Shown here in pieces: positions 1-7,981 of a stretch of DNA of 22,375 nucleotides. The stretch is from DTKY01 sp037440765 (lineage in GTDB: Bacteria; Acidobacteriota; Terriglobia; Bryobacterales; Bryobacteraceae), in contig JBBITL010000070.1 of NCBI GenBank assembly GCA_037440765.1, positions 1 through 22,375 of the forward strand, read 5' to 3'. How positions within the stretch are numbered: position 1 is the stretch's first letter; every line of letters starts with the position of its first letter. The notes below the pieces were generated by a model that ran no database searches, was not told the DNA's origin, and saw only the letters and a program-made list of their open reading frames with translations. A program made the translations under genes and the position numbers.

Positions 1-943
1 CGGCAAGGGCATCGTCGTCAACGAGCCCTCCATTGTCGCCATCAACAAGACCACGGGAGATGTGGAAGCGGTCGGCCACGAGGCCAAGGAGATGGTCGGC
101 CGCACGCCGGGCAACATCGTGGCTATCCGGCCCATGAAGGACGGCGTGATCGCCGACTTCAAAGTCACCGAGCGTATGCTCGCCTACTTCATCCAGAAGG
201 CGCACGGCCGCAGAATGCTGGTGCATCCGCGCATCGTCATCGGGGTGCCGAGCGAGATCACCCAGGTGGAAAAGCGGGCGGTTGTGGACTCGGCCTACCG
301 GGCCAAGGCGAGCGAGGTTCACCTGGTCGAGCAGGCCATGGTGGCGGCCATCGGCGCGGGGCTGCCCATCACCGAGCCTTGCGGGAACATGGTGGTCGAT
401 ATCGGCGGGGGCACCACCGACGTGGCCGTCATATCGCTGTCCGGCATCGTGTACTCGCGCTCGGTGCGGGTCGCCGGCAACGAGATGGACGAGGCGATCG
501 TCCAGTACCTGAAGCGCAAGTACAACCTGTTGACGGGTGAACGGACCGCCGAGCAGATCAAGATGCAGATCGGTTCGGCCTACCCCCTGGACAAGCCCAT
601 CACGATGGAGATCAAGGGGCGCAACCTGATCCAGGGCGTGCCGAAGACGCTTACGATCGATGACAGCGAGATCCGCGAGGCGCTTTCGGAGTGCGTGGCG
701 ACGATTCTGAACGCGATCCGCGTGGCCCTGGAGCGCACCCCGCCGGAACTCAGCGCCGACATCAGCGATCGCGGCATCGTGCTGACCGGCGGAGGCGCCC
801 TCCTGAAGAACTTCGACAAGCGAATCAAGGAAGAGACCGGCCTGCCGGTCTCGATCGCGGAAGACCCGCTGGCCTCGGTGGTGCTCGGCACCAGCAAGAT
901 GCTGACGGACTTCAACTTGTTGCGCAAGATCACCATCGAGTAG
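1..943 (+). CDS. mreB: Rod shape-determining protein MreB, 5' truncated
   Basis: Bacterial actin homologue that polymerises under the inner membrane and positions the lateral-wall synthesis machinery encoded just downstream. The reading frame is open from base 2 (Gly-Lys-Gly-Ile-Val-Val-Asn-Glu-Pro) to the TAG at 941-943. The true start lies left of the window, and I estimate about 20-30 N-terminal residues are missing by comparison with the family. The actin-fold phosphate-binding signature VVDIGGGTTDVAVIS is encoded around 390-435 and the late motif GIVLTGGGALLKN around 772-810. The GTG at 62 is an internal valine codon and not a start. It heads the cluster mreB-mreC-mreD-mrdA-rodA, with 19 bases before mreC. 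Assignment is essentially certain; only the missing 5' end is unknown. Confidence 0.97.
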   Translation, partial: GKGIVVNEPSIVAINKTTGDVEAVGHEAKEMVGRTPGNIVAIRPMKDGVIADFKVTERMLAYFIQKAHGRRMLVHPRIVIGVPSEITQVEKRAVVDSAYRAKASEVHLVEQAMVAAIGAGLPITEPCGNMVVDIGGGTTDVAVISLSGIVYSRSVRVAGNEMDEAIVQYLKRKYNLLTGERTAEQIKMQIGSAYPLDKPITMEIKGRNLIQGVPKTLTIDDSEIREALSECVATILNAIRVALERTPPELSADISDRGIVLTGGGALLKNFDKRIKEETGLPVSIAEDPLASVVLGTSKMLTDFNLLRKITIE

Positions 944-962
944 CCAGTCCGCAAGGTCGGCC

Positions 963-2027
963 ATGGGATCGTTGCTCAGCCGTTACCGCAGCTTCACCAT
1001 CCTGTTGCTGCTGCTCGTGGCCCAGTTGATCCTGGTGGCCTATCAGGTGCGAACCGGCCATGACGTCCGCCTGCTCCGGATCTGGGCCGTCAGCGCCGTG
1101 ACGCCGGTGGCGCGGCTGCTGGCGTCGGCGAGCGACGGCGCCTCCGGCCTGGTCAGGGACTACGTGGCGCTTTGGGGAGTCAGGCGCGAGAACGAACGGC
1201 TGGCGGAGGAGGTGGACCGGCTGCGGCTGGAGAACCGGTTCCTGAAATCGGAGTTGAGCACGGCCGAGCGCGCCGCGGCCCTGAGCGCGTTTCAGGCGCG
1301 CACGCCGTCGCGAACCGTGGCTGCCAGGGTGATCGGCGCAGGGCCGGCCATCGACTCGCGCGTGCTGCTGGTGGACCGCGGATCATCCTCCGGAGTCCGG
1401 CCCGGCATGGCGGTCATCAACGCGGATGGAATCGTGGGAAAAGTAACGGCGTCATTCCCCGCCGCCAGCCAGGTGTTGCTGGTAACGGACCGGGGATTCG
1501 CGGCCGGAGTGATCAGCGGGGCTTCCAGGATCGAGGGGACGCTCAGAGGCGCCGGCCGTTCACAATGCCGGGTGGAATACGTGGAGATCGAGGACAGGGT
1601 CCAGGTGGGCGAGTGGTTCTACACCTCGGGTGACGACCGGCTGTTCCCGAGGGGGTTGCCGGTGGGCCAGGTGCAGTCGGTGACGCCGGGCAGAGTCTTT
1701 CAGGAGGTGCTGGTCGATCCCAGCGGACTCAGGCGCGGCCTGGAGGAGGTGCTTATAGTAGTGGAGGGCGTGCACCAGCCACTGCCCGCTGCTGAGGAAT
1801 CTGTGCCGCGCGCGCCCCTGCTGCCGCCTCCACCAGCCGAAGGCGCCGCGCCGGCCGCGCCGGATCCGGCGCAAGGCGCAGTGGCGCCGGGCACCGACGC
1901 CGACCGCATTGTGGAACGGCACCGGAAGGCGGCCGAGACATTGAAGCGGCCGTTCGGCGACAACCTTCCGCCCGCGAGGCCCGCAACGCCCCCGCCCGGG
2001 GGACGGCCCGCGCCCGTGAAGCCATGA
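963..2027 (+). CDS. mreC: Rod shape-determining protein MreC
   Basis: Bitopic scaffold of the elongasome that links MreB to PBP2/RodA in the periplasm. The 354-residue product has a short cytoplasmic tail, one membrane segment at about residues 11-28, a heptad-like coiled coil at about 65-108 (RRENERLAEEVDRLRLEN), and the paired beta-barrel MreC core at about 118-268 with DSRVLLVDRGSSSGVRPG. The C-terminal tail (about 270-354) is rich in Pro and Ala, looks disordered and is longer than in short MreC proteins. The ATG at 963 follows a modest AAGG about 8 bases upstream. Its stop overlaps the mreD start in an ATGA, so translation is probably coupled. Confidence 0.95.
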   Translation: MGSLLSRYRSFTILLLLLVAQLILVAYQVRTGHDVRLLRIWAVSAVTPVARLLASASDGASGLVRDYVALWGVRRENERLAEEVDRLRLENRFLKSELSTAERAAALSAFQARTPSRTVAARVIGAGPAIDSRVLLVDRGSSSGVRPGMAVINADGIVGKVTASFPAASQVLLVTDRGFAAGVISGASRIEGTLRGAGRSQCRVEYVEIEDRVQVGEWFYTSGDDRLFPRGLPVGQVQSVTPGRVFQEVLVDPSGLRRGLEEVLIVVEGVHQPLPAAEESVPRAPLLPPPPAEGAAPAAPDPAQGAVAPGTDADRIVERHRKAAETLKRPFGDNLPPARPATPPPGGRPAPVKP

Positions 2028-2560
2028 ACAGCCAGGATTGGACAATGGCGGCCGCCGGGCGCGGCCATAAGAAGGTCGCCCGCATACGGCCCTGGGTCAT
2101 GCTGGCGGCGCCGGCTGCGGCGATCCTGTTCCAGGTCTACGTTCCGGTCTACTTCCCGCTGCTGCAATACCTGGAACTGCCGCTGCTGGTGACCGTTTAC
2201 CTGGCGATCTCGCGCCGCGGTCCTATCGGGGGGGCGCTGACCGGGGCGGCGATCGGTCTCGCGCAGGACGCTCTCTCGCACCAGCCGATCGGCGTTCTCG
2301 GGATGGTCAAGACCACGGTCGGCTACGCCTCAGCCGCGCTGGGGGTGAGGCTGGACACGGGGCACGCGGTGGTCCGGCTGGGGCTGATACTGACCATGTT
2401 CGTGACGCACCAGTCCCTGCACTGGATGGCCCGGCGTTTCCTGCTGGGCATCCCTTCCGGGGCGGAGTTCCTGCCGGTCCTGCTGGCGATGCCGGTTAAC
2501 GTCGCCGCCGGTATCCTGTTGTTCCACCTGTTGGATAAACTGAGAGACAGCGGAAGATAG
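2024..2560 (+). CDS. mreD: Rod shape-determining protein MreD
   Basis: Small polytopic membrane protein of the elongasome. It is 178 residues, normal for the family, with a basic N-terminal tail and about five to six hydrophobic segments between residue 24 and the C-terminus. The sequence diverges fast in this family, so identification rests on size, membrane profile, the central glycine-rich GGALTGAAIGLAQDALS region typical of MreD, and position between mreC and mrdA. The ATG at 2024 overlaps the mreC stop by four bases. A second ATG seven codons downstream (2045) is possible but lacks the coupling. mrdA begins 16 bases after the stop. Confidence 0.92.
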   Translation: MNSQDWTMAAAGRGHKKVARIRPWVMLAAPAAAILFQVYVPVYFPLLQYLELPLLVTVYLAISRRGPIGGALTGAAIGLAQDALSHQPIGVLGMVKTTVGYASAALGVRLDTGHAVVRLGLILTMFVTHQSLHWMARRFLLGIPSGAEFLPVLLAMPVNVAAGILLFHLLDKLRDSGR

Positions 2561-2576
2561 AGGAGCCCGAACCGCG

Positions 2577-4469
2577 GTGCACCTTCCTGGCGAGAAGCCC
2601 GAACGCCCCCAGACGCCGAGGGGGCCCCTGAAGCGCGACGACGCCAAGTTCGCCACCGGCCGAATCGCGCTGTTTCAGTACCTGATAGTGGCTGTGTTCA
2701 TCTTCCTGCTTTCCGGCTTCTGGGAGTTGCAGGTTCGCAACCCCGATTACTACTACGAACAGGCCGAGCGGAACCGCATCAAGGCCCTGCCCATCCCGGC
2801 GCCCCGCGGCAAGATCCTGGACCGCGAGGGCCGGGTGATCGTCGACAACCACTCCTCGTTCAGCCTGATGCTGTTGCGCGACAACCTGAAGCACGAAGAC
2901 GTCCGGCCGGTGGCCGAAGGTCTGGGCTTGCCGTACGAAGAGGTCCTGGCACGGCTGAAGCGGTTCTCCGCGCAGCCGCGCTACCGGCCGATCACCATCA
3001 AAGAAGAGCTCAGCCGCGGCGACCTGGCTTTCGTGGAGGCGCACCGGGGTGCGCCGGGCTTCCCCGAAATGGAGTTGATCCACGCGCAGCGCCGGCTGTA
3101 CCCGCGCAACGGGCTGGCCTCGCACCTGGTCGGCTACGTGGGGGAAGTGAGCGAAGCGGAGCTGAACACGCTGGAGTTCGCGCGCTACAACCAGGGAGAC
3201 CTCATCGGCAAGGCCGGCGTCGAGAGGCAGTACAACGGGGTCCTCACCGGCGTGGATGGCCAGCGGCAGGTGGTGGTGGACAGCCGGGGCAACGAACGCC
3301 AGGTGATAGGGCTCAAGGAGGCCGTGCCGGGCAAGCCGCTCCGCCTGACCATCGACCTGGACTTGCAGGCCGTGGCGGAGCTGGCCATGGAGGGGCGCAA
3401 GGGCGCGGTCGTGGCGCTGGACCCGCGCAACGGAGAGGTCCTGGCCATGGTCAGCCAGCCGGCCTACGATCCGAGCAAGTTCACCGGCGGCATCCGCAGC
3501 AGGGACTGGCAGGAACTGGTGGCTAACCCGGACAATCCGCTGCTGAACCGGGCCATTCAGGCGCAGCTCGCTCCGGGGTCGATCTTCAAGCCGATCGTGG
3601 CGCTGGCGGCGCTGGAAACCGGCGCCGTCGACGACGGGTTCAAGACGCATTGCCCCGGAGGCGCCAGTTTCTACGGCCGCTACTTCAAGTGCCACCTGAA
3701 GGGAGGGCACGGGACGGCAGACCTGCATCGAGCCATGGTCCAGTCCTGCGACGTCTACTTCTACAACGTGGGGAACCGGCTGGGGGTCGACCGGATCGCC
3801 GAATACGCCGAGCTGGCCGGGCTTGGCCAGAGAACCGGAATCGATCTGCCCCAGGAACAGGCGGGGCTGGTTCCTTCCACGCAGTGGAAGATCCGGACGA
3901 CGCGGCAGAAGTGGTACGCCGGAGAGACGATTTCGGTCTCCATCGGACAGGGCGCCCTGACGGTCACGCCGGTTCAGATGGCGTATGCCATCGGCGGCCT
4001 GGCGATGGGGGGCGTGTGGTATACGCCCCACGTGGTGGCCGCGCCGGGCCGGCACGAGACCCCGCGGCGAGCAACACTGAACCCGGAGAACGTGGCCAAG
4101 GTGGTGTATTCGATGTGCGGCGTGGTGAACGAGGGCGGCACGGGGGCGCGGGCCAGGATCGAGGGCGTTGAGCTGTGCGGGAAGACCGGCACGGCCCAGC
4201 TCGCATCGAACGAGGCTCTGCGGTCCATGAAAGACGGCGAGTTGCTGAAGGACAACGCCTGGTTTGTGGGCTTCGCCCCGCGGGAGTTCCCGGAGATAGC
4301 GGTCGTGGCGCTGGTGGAGGGGGGGATGCACGGCAGCACGGCGGCCGCGCCCGTGGTGCGGGACGTGATCAGGACCTACTTCGACAAGAAGAGCAGCCGC
4401 CAGCCGCGGCCGGTTCTGGCGAGGGACGCCACCGCCGCGGCCGACGCCGGAGTAGGTCTGGCCCGATGA
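2577..4469 (+). CDS. mrdA: Penicillin-binding protein 2, peptidoglycan D,D-transpeptidase MrdA
   Basis: Class B PBP that cross-links lateral-wall peptidoglycan made by RodA. The protein is 630 residues. It has a membrane anchor at about 31-48, a PBP dimerisation (pedestal) domain at about 60-230, and a transpeptidase domain from about 270 on. The three active-site motifs are visible: SIFK with nucleophile Ser335 and Lys338, the Ser390-Cys-Asp motif typical of PBP2, and Lys536-Thr-Gly-Thr. The start is a GTG at 2577, preceded by GAGGAG about 11 bases upstream. The stop overlaps the rodA ATG as ATGA, fitting the fixed PBP2-RodA partnership. PBP3/FtsI is less likely because of the mreBCD/rodA context and the SxD motif. 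Confidence 0.96.
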   Translation: MHLPGEKPERPQTPRGPLKRDDAKFATGRIALFQYLIVAVFIFLLSGFWELQVRNPDYYYEQAERNRIKALPIPAPRGKILDREGRVIVDNHSSFSLMLLRDNLKHEDVRPVAEGLGLPYEEVLARLKRFSAQPRYRPITIKEELSRGDLAFVEAHRGAPGFPEMELIHAQRRLYPRNGLASHLVGYVGEVSEAELNTLEFARYNQGDLIGKAGVERQYNGVLTGVDGQRQVVVDSRGNERQVIGLKEAVPGKPLRLTIDLDLQAVAELAMEGRKGAVVALDPRNGEVLAMVSQPAYDPSKFTGGIRSRDWQELVANPDNPLLNRAIQAQLAPGSIFKPIVALAALETGAVDDGFKTHCPGGASFYGRYFKCHLKGGHGTADLHRAMVQSCDVYFYNVGNRLGVDRIAEYAELAGLGQRTGIDLPQEQAGLVPSTQWKIRTTRQKWYAGETISVSIGQGALTVTPVQMAYAIGGLAMGGVWYTPHVVAAPGRHETPRRATLNPENVAKVVYSMCGVVNEGGTGARARIEGVELCGKTGTAQLASNEALRSMKDGELLKDNAWFVGFAPREFPEIAVVALVEGGMHGSTAAAPVVRDVIRTYFDKKSSRQPRPVLARDATAAADAGVGLAR

Positions 4470-5557
4470 CCGGCTATCGCTCCAGCCGCGATCTGGACTG
4501 GTCCCTGCTGGCCATCACCTTGATCATCTCCGCGCTTGGCGTGCTCCAGATCTACAGCGCGACGGCGGGAACGGCGTGGCAGGACACCTGGTGGAAACAG
4601 TCCATATTCATCGTGGCCGGCCTGGTGGCCATGCACGTAGTCTCCAGGATCGATTACCACCGCCTGCTGGAGTTCGCCCCCACGCTGTACATCGTGAGCC
4701 TGGTCCTGTTGCTCGGAGTGCTCCTGGTGGGCAGAGAAGTGTTCGGCAGCCGCCGCTGGATCCCCCTTCCAGGCGGCTTCACATTCCAGGTGTCCGAATT
4801 CGTTAAACTGATACTGGTACTGCTGGCGGCCAGGTATTTGAGCGGGTTGAAAGGTGACCGTCCGGACGTCCGTGATCTTTTGAAAGTGTGCCTGCTGGTG
4901 GGGATTCCGATGGCGCTGGTCATGAAGCAGCCGGACCTGGGCACGTCTCTGACCTACGCCGCCATCGCCGGCGCCGGGGTGTTCTTCGCGGGCCTCCGCT
5001 GGCAGCATGCGGTGGTGATCGGTCTGCTGTTCGTGCTGGCGATGCCTCTGAGCTGGACCATGCTGAGGGATTACCAGAAGGCAAGGCTGACTTCCTTTCT
5101 GGACCCCGGGGGCGATCCGCTCGGCAGCGGCTACCAGGTGATCCAGTCCAAGATCGCGGTGGGCAGCGGCGGCATGTGGGGCAAGGGCGTGTCACAGGGC
5201 ACACAGACGCAATTGCGGTTTCTGCCGGTGGCGCATACGGATTTCGTATTTTCGGCTTTCGCCGAGGAGCATGGATTTGTTGGAGTGGCGGTTGTACTGA
5301 CGCTGTATTTCCTGATGCTCATGCAGATTGTCCAGAACGCGCAGGCCGCCCCTGACCGGGCCGGCATGTATGTCTGCATGGGCGTGTGCGCGTTGTTGCT
5401 GTTTCATTTGCTGGTGAACGTTGGGATGCTGGTCGGCCGGATGATCGTCACCGGCGTCCCGTTGCCGCTGATGAGCTACGGCGGCTCCAGCATCCTGACG
5501 GTGTTCTTGATGCTGGGGCTGGTGAATAACGTGAGACTCCAGCGGTTTGTCAACTGA
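4466..5557 (+). CDS. rodA: Peptidoglycan glycosyltransferase RodA (SEDS family)
   Basis: Polytopic SEDS glycosyltransferase that polymerises lipid II into glycan strands in complex with PBP2. The 363-residue protein has about ten membrane segments. Family motifs include RRWIPLPGGFTFQVSEFVK (about 96-114), KQPDLGTSL (154-162), the catalytic-loop AHTDF with Asp259 where the essential SEDS aspartate is expected, and C-terminal PLMSYGGSS. I chose the ATG at 4466 because it forms an ATGA overlap with the mrdA stop and gives the usual SEDS N-terminus (SSRDLDWSLL). The frame stays open upstream to 4175, but there it only shadows mrdA. It is the last gene of the elongasome cluster. Confidence 0.96.
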   Translation: MTGYRSSRDLDWSLLAITLIISALGVLQIYSATAGTAWQDTWWKQSIFIVAGLVAMHVVSRIDYHRLLEFAPTLYIVSLVLLLGVLLVGREVFGSRRWIPLPGGFTFQVSEFVKLILVLLAARYLSGLKGDRPDVRDLLKVCLLVGIPMALVMKQPDLGTSLTYAAIAGAGVFFAGLRWQHAVVIGLLFVLAMPLSWTMLRDYQKARLTSFLDPGGDPLGSGYQVIQSKIAVGSGGMWGKGVSQGTQTQLRFLPVAHTDFVFSAFAEEHGFVGVAVVLTLYFLMLMQIVQNAQAAPDRAGMYVCMGVCALLLFHLLVNVGMLVGRMIVTGVPLPLMSYGGSSILTVFLMLGLVNNVRLQRFVN

Positions 5558-5619
5558 AGCGGGACGCGGTTCCGCGAGGAGATCGAGGCAAAAGGGTTCC
5601 CCGGTGTAATTAGGAGGGG

Positions 5620-5635
5620 CGGAGGTCCCCCTCCG
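5620..5635. other. Short hairpin in the rodA-rng gap
   Basis: CGGAGG (5620-5625) and CCTCCG (5630-5635) form a perfect 6-bp stem around the loop TCCC. It sits about 62 bases after the rodA stop and 127 bases before rng. No T-run follows, so it is not a convincing terminator. It may instead structure the rng leader. Confidence 0.4.
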
Positions 5636-5686
5636 GTGCGCAAGCGTGGGGCGGGGCTCCACGCCAGGCCTTCCAGATTCTGAAGT

Positions 5687-5705
5687 CCCGCCCGATGGCG
5701 GGTTT
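5687..5705 (+). terminator. Weak terminator-like hairpin upstream of rng
   Basis: CCCGCC (5687-5692), loop CGAT, GGCGGG (5697-5702), then only TTT. The stem is GC-rich and perfect but the T-tract is short, so termination after rodA would be partial at best. It lies 57 bases before the rng start and could equally act as a leader structure in the rng mRNA. Confidence 0.35.
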
Positions 5706-5761
5706 CGCCTCTGACCCTCCCGACTGCCGTGCTGTTCGCTTCCATAGGGTGAGGAGTATCC

Positions 5762-7981
5762 ATGGGAAAAGAGCTGGTGATTTCTTCCAACCGGCACGAA
5801 ACAAAAGTGGCGGTGCTGGAGGACGACCAACTGGTCGAGGTCTATTTTCAAAGGGCCAGCGAGTATTCGCTGGCCGGGAGCATCCACAAGGGGCGGGTAA
5901 CCCGCGTACTGCCTGGAATGCAGTCCGCCTTCGTCGATCTCGGACTGGAGCGCGACGCCTTCCTCTACGTAACCGACTTTTTCGAGGAACACGAGGAGTA
6001 CGACAAGATGGCCGCCAGCCCCGAGCAGCGGGGCAGGAGGGCGGAAAAGGCGGAGCCTGCGCGGCCTGCGGCCGCTGCCGGGCCGGCTGCCGCCGAGCCG
6101 GGCCCGGAACCGGAGAGCGGGGATCACAGAAGCCGGCGCGCCCGGCGCCGCCGCGGCAAGGGAAGAGGTATTCCGGAATCCAAATACGTGCCTGCGGCCC
6201 CTCCCGCCCCCTCCACCGAGAGTGCGGACTTCGAGTTGCTTCCCGGTGAAACCCTCGCCAAGTACCGCGCGGACGAGGCCGCCGCTGAGCCTGACGCCGG
6301 CCCCGGCGCGCCGCATGAGGCGGCCGAACCGGTGGCCGAGGCCGAAGTGGCCGCCGGGGAAGCCCCCGGGCCCGAGCCCGAAGCGGACATTGAGGCGGCG
6401 CCCGCCTTGTGGGACGAACCGGAGCCCGGTTTTTTGGGTGAAGCCGAGCAGGCGGAGGTGGCCGGGCCGGAGGCGGCCCTGCTGGCGGATGAGGAGGCAG
6501 TCTCCGGCTCCGGCGCCGAGTCTGTGGAGGCTGTGGAGCCTCAGGAGGAACCGGCCGCGCCGTCCGAGGGTGAGCCCGCCGCGGAACCTGCCCCGGCCCT
6601 CAGGGCGGATGTGCGGGAGACGTCGGCGCGCTACCCTCACCGGCTGAGCCGGCGGCTGCGCCGGAAGATGCGGTGCGGGGGCGCGGAGGCCGAACCGCGT
6701 CCGCAGCACCGCGAGCGGCCTGAGCAGGCCGCGCGCCGCGAGGCCCCCGAGGCGGCCGCGCCGCAGGCCGACAGGCCCACGCCGTCCATAAGCGACCTGC
6801 TGCGCGAGGGGCAGGAAGTCCTGGTGCAGATAGCCAAGGAACCCCTCGGGCAGAAAGGCGCCCGCATCACATCGCACATCGCCCTTCCCGGCCGCTACGT
6901 CGTTTTCATGCCGACCGTTGATCACATGGGCGTCAGCCGCAAGATAGCCTCCGACGAGGAGCGGCACCGCCTGCGCCGGATTCTCCAGACACACCGCACC
7001 GGCATGTCGGGCGGCTTCATCGTCCGCACGGCGGGCGAGGGCCAGAGCGAGAAGGACATCGCCGCCGACATGGCGTTCCTCTACAACCTGTGGCTCGATA
7101 TCCGCCAGAAAGCCGAGAGCCGGCCGGCTCCGACGCTGGTTCATCACGACCTCGACATTGTGCAGCGTCTGCTGCGCGATCAGTTTGCCGAGGACTTCAA
7201 AGCCGTCTGGGTAGACAACGAACAGGTGTACGAGAGCGTCCTGAGGTTCGTGGAACGGATGCAGCCTCGCATGGTTCCCCACATCAAGCTCTACACGCGC
7301 CAGGCGCCCGTCTTTGACGTGTTCAATATCACCGCAGAGCTGGAGCGGGCGTTGCGGCCGAAGGTCTGGCTGAAGTCAGGCGGCTACATCGTGATCAACC
7401 AGACCGAGGCGCTGGTGGCGATCGACGTCAACACGGGCAAGTTCGTTGGCAGGTCGAACCGCCTGGAGGACACCATCGTCAAGATCAACACAGAGGCCAT
7501 CCGGGAGATCGTCCGTCAGATCCGGCTGCGCGATCTGGGTGGCATCATCGTCGTGGACTTCATCGACATGGACGAGCGCAAGAACCGCCAGAAGGTGATG
7601 CAGGCGCTCGAAGACGAGATGCAGCGCGACCGGGCGCCGTACAAAATTCTCCAGTTCAACGACTTCGGGCTGGTGGCCATCACCCGTAAGCGGGTCAAGC
7701 AGAGCCTGGAGCGCACGCTGTGCTCGCCATGCCCCGCCTGCGAGGGCGCAGGCTACGTCAAGAGCGTGCAGACCGTGATCGGAGACATCCTTCAGGAGGC
7801 CGTCAAGATCGCCCCGGCCATTGAGACCCCCAACGCCGTGCTGCGCGTCCATCCGGAGGTAGCCAGGGTGATGAAGTCCACCGGGAACAGCTACCTGGAG
7901 GAACTCGAAGAAATCCTGCGGCGGCCGGTGCTGGTGACCGGCGACGCGCTGCTTCATCCCGAGAAATGGGACCTCGCATGA
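5762..7981 (+). CDS. rng: Ribonuclease E/G family protein with large S1 insertion
   Basis: Endoribonuclease that cleaves single-stranded RNA in rRNA maturation and mRNA decay. The protein is 739 residues, against roughly 490-520 for typical RNase G. The S1 domain begins at residues 35-80 (GSIHKGRVTRVLPGMQSAFVDLG) and resumes at about 340-395 (ISDLLREGQEVLVQIAKE). In between lie about 255 low-complexity residues rich in Pro, Ala and Glu, with Arg-rich patches at about 123-136 and 294-304. Catalytic Mg-binding aspartates fall at Asp555 (AIDVNTGK) and Asp599 (VVDFIDMDE). The Zn-link cysteines are Cys657 and Cys660 in CPACEG. An ATG with GAGGAG at 5751-5756 fixes the start. There is no RNase E-type C-terminal scaffold. 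The stop overlaps the next gene by ATGA. Confidence 0.94.
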   Translation: MGKELVISSNRHETKVAVLEDDQLVEVYFQRASEYSLAGSIHKGRVTRVLPGMQSAFVDLGLERDAFLYVTDFFEEHEEYDKMAASPEQRGRRAEKAEPARPAAAAGPAAAEPGPEPESGDHRSRRARRRRGKGRGIPESKYVPAAPPAPSTESADFELLPGETLAKYRADEAAAEPDAGPGAPHEAAEPVAEAEVAAGEAPGPEPEADIEAAPALWDEPEPGFLGEAEQAEVAGPEAALLADEEAVSGSGAESVEAVEPQEEPAAPSEGEPAAEPAPALRADVRETSARYPHRLSRRLRRKMRCGGAEAEPRPQHRERPEQAARREAPEAAAPQADRPTPSISDLLREGQEVLVQIAKEPLGQKGARITSHIALPGRYVVFMPTVDHMGVSRKIASDEERHRLRRILQTHRTGMSGGFIVRTAGEGQSEKDIAADMAFLYNLWLDIRQKAESRPAPTLVHHDLDIVQRLLRDQFAEDFKAVWVDNEQVYESVLRFVERMQPRMVPHIKLYTRQAPVFDVFNITAELERALRPKVWLKSGGYIVINQTEALVAIDVNTGKFVGRSNRLEDTIVKINTEAIREIVRQIRLRDLGGIIVVDFIDMDERKNRQKVMQALEDEMQRDRAPYKILQFNDFGLVAITRKRVKQSLERTLCSPCPACEGAGYVKSVQTVIGDILQEAVKIAPAIETPNAVLRVHPEVARVMKSTGNSYLEELEEILRRPVLVTGDALLHPEKWDLA

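Noticed and set aside
2496..4331. 611-codon open frame on the minus strand
   Set aside because: Antisense to mrdA, whose catalytic motifs are all present on the plus strand; no recognisable domain or ribosome binding site.
4175..4465. Extended rodA start at 4175
   Set aside because: The extra residues only shadow the 3' part of mrdA. The ATG at 4466 gives the ATGA overlap and the family's usual N-terminus.
5192..7282. 696-codon open frame on the minus strand
   Set aside because: It lies antisense to rodA and rng, spans their intergenic gap and has the His/Arg/Gly-rich composition of a GC-rich shadow frame. Both plus-strand genes are unmistakable.
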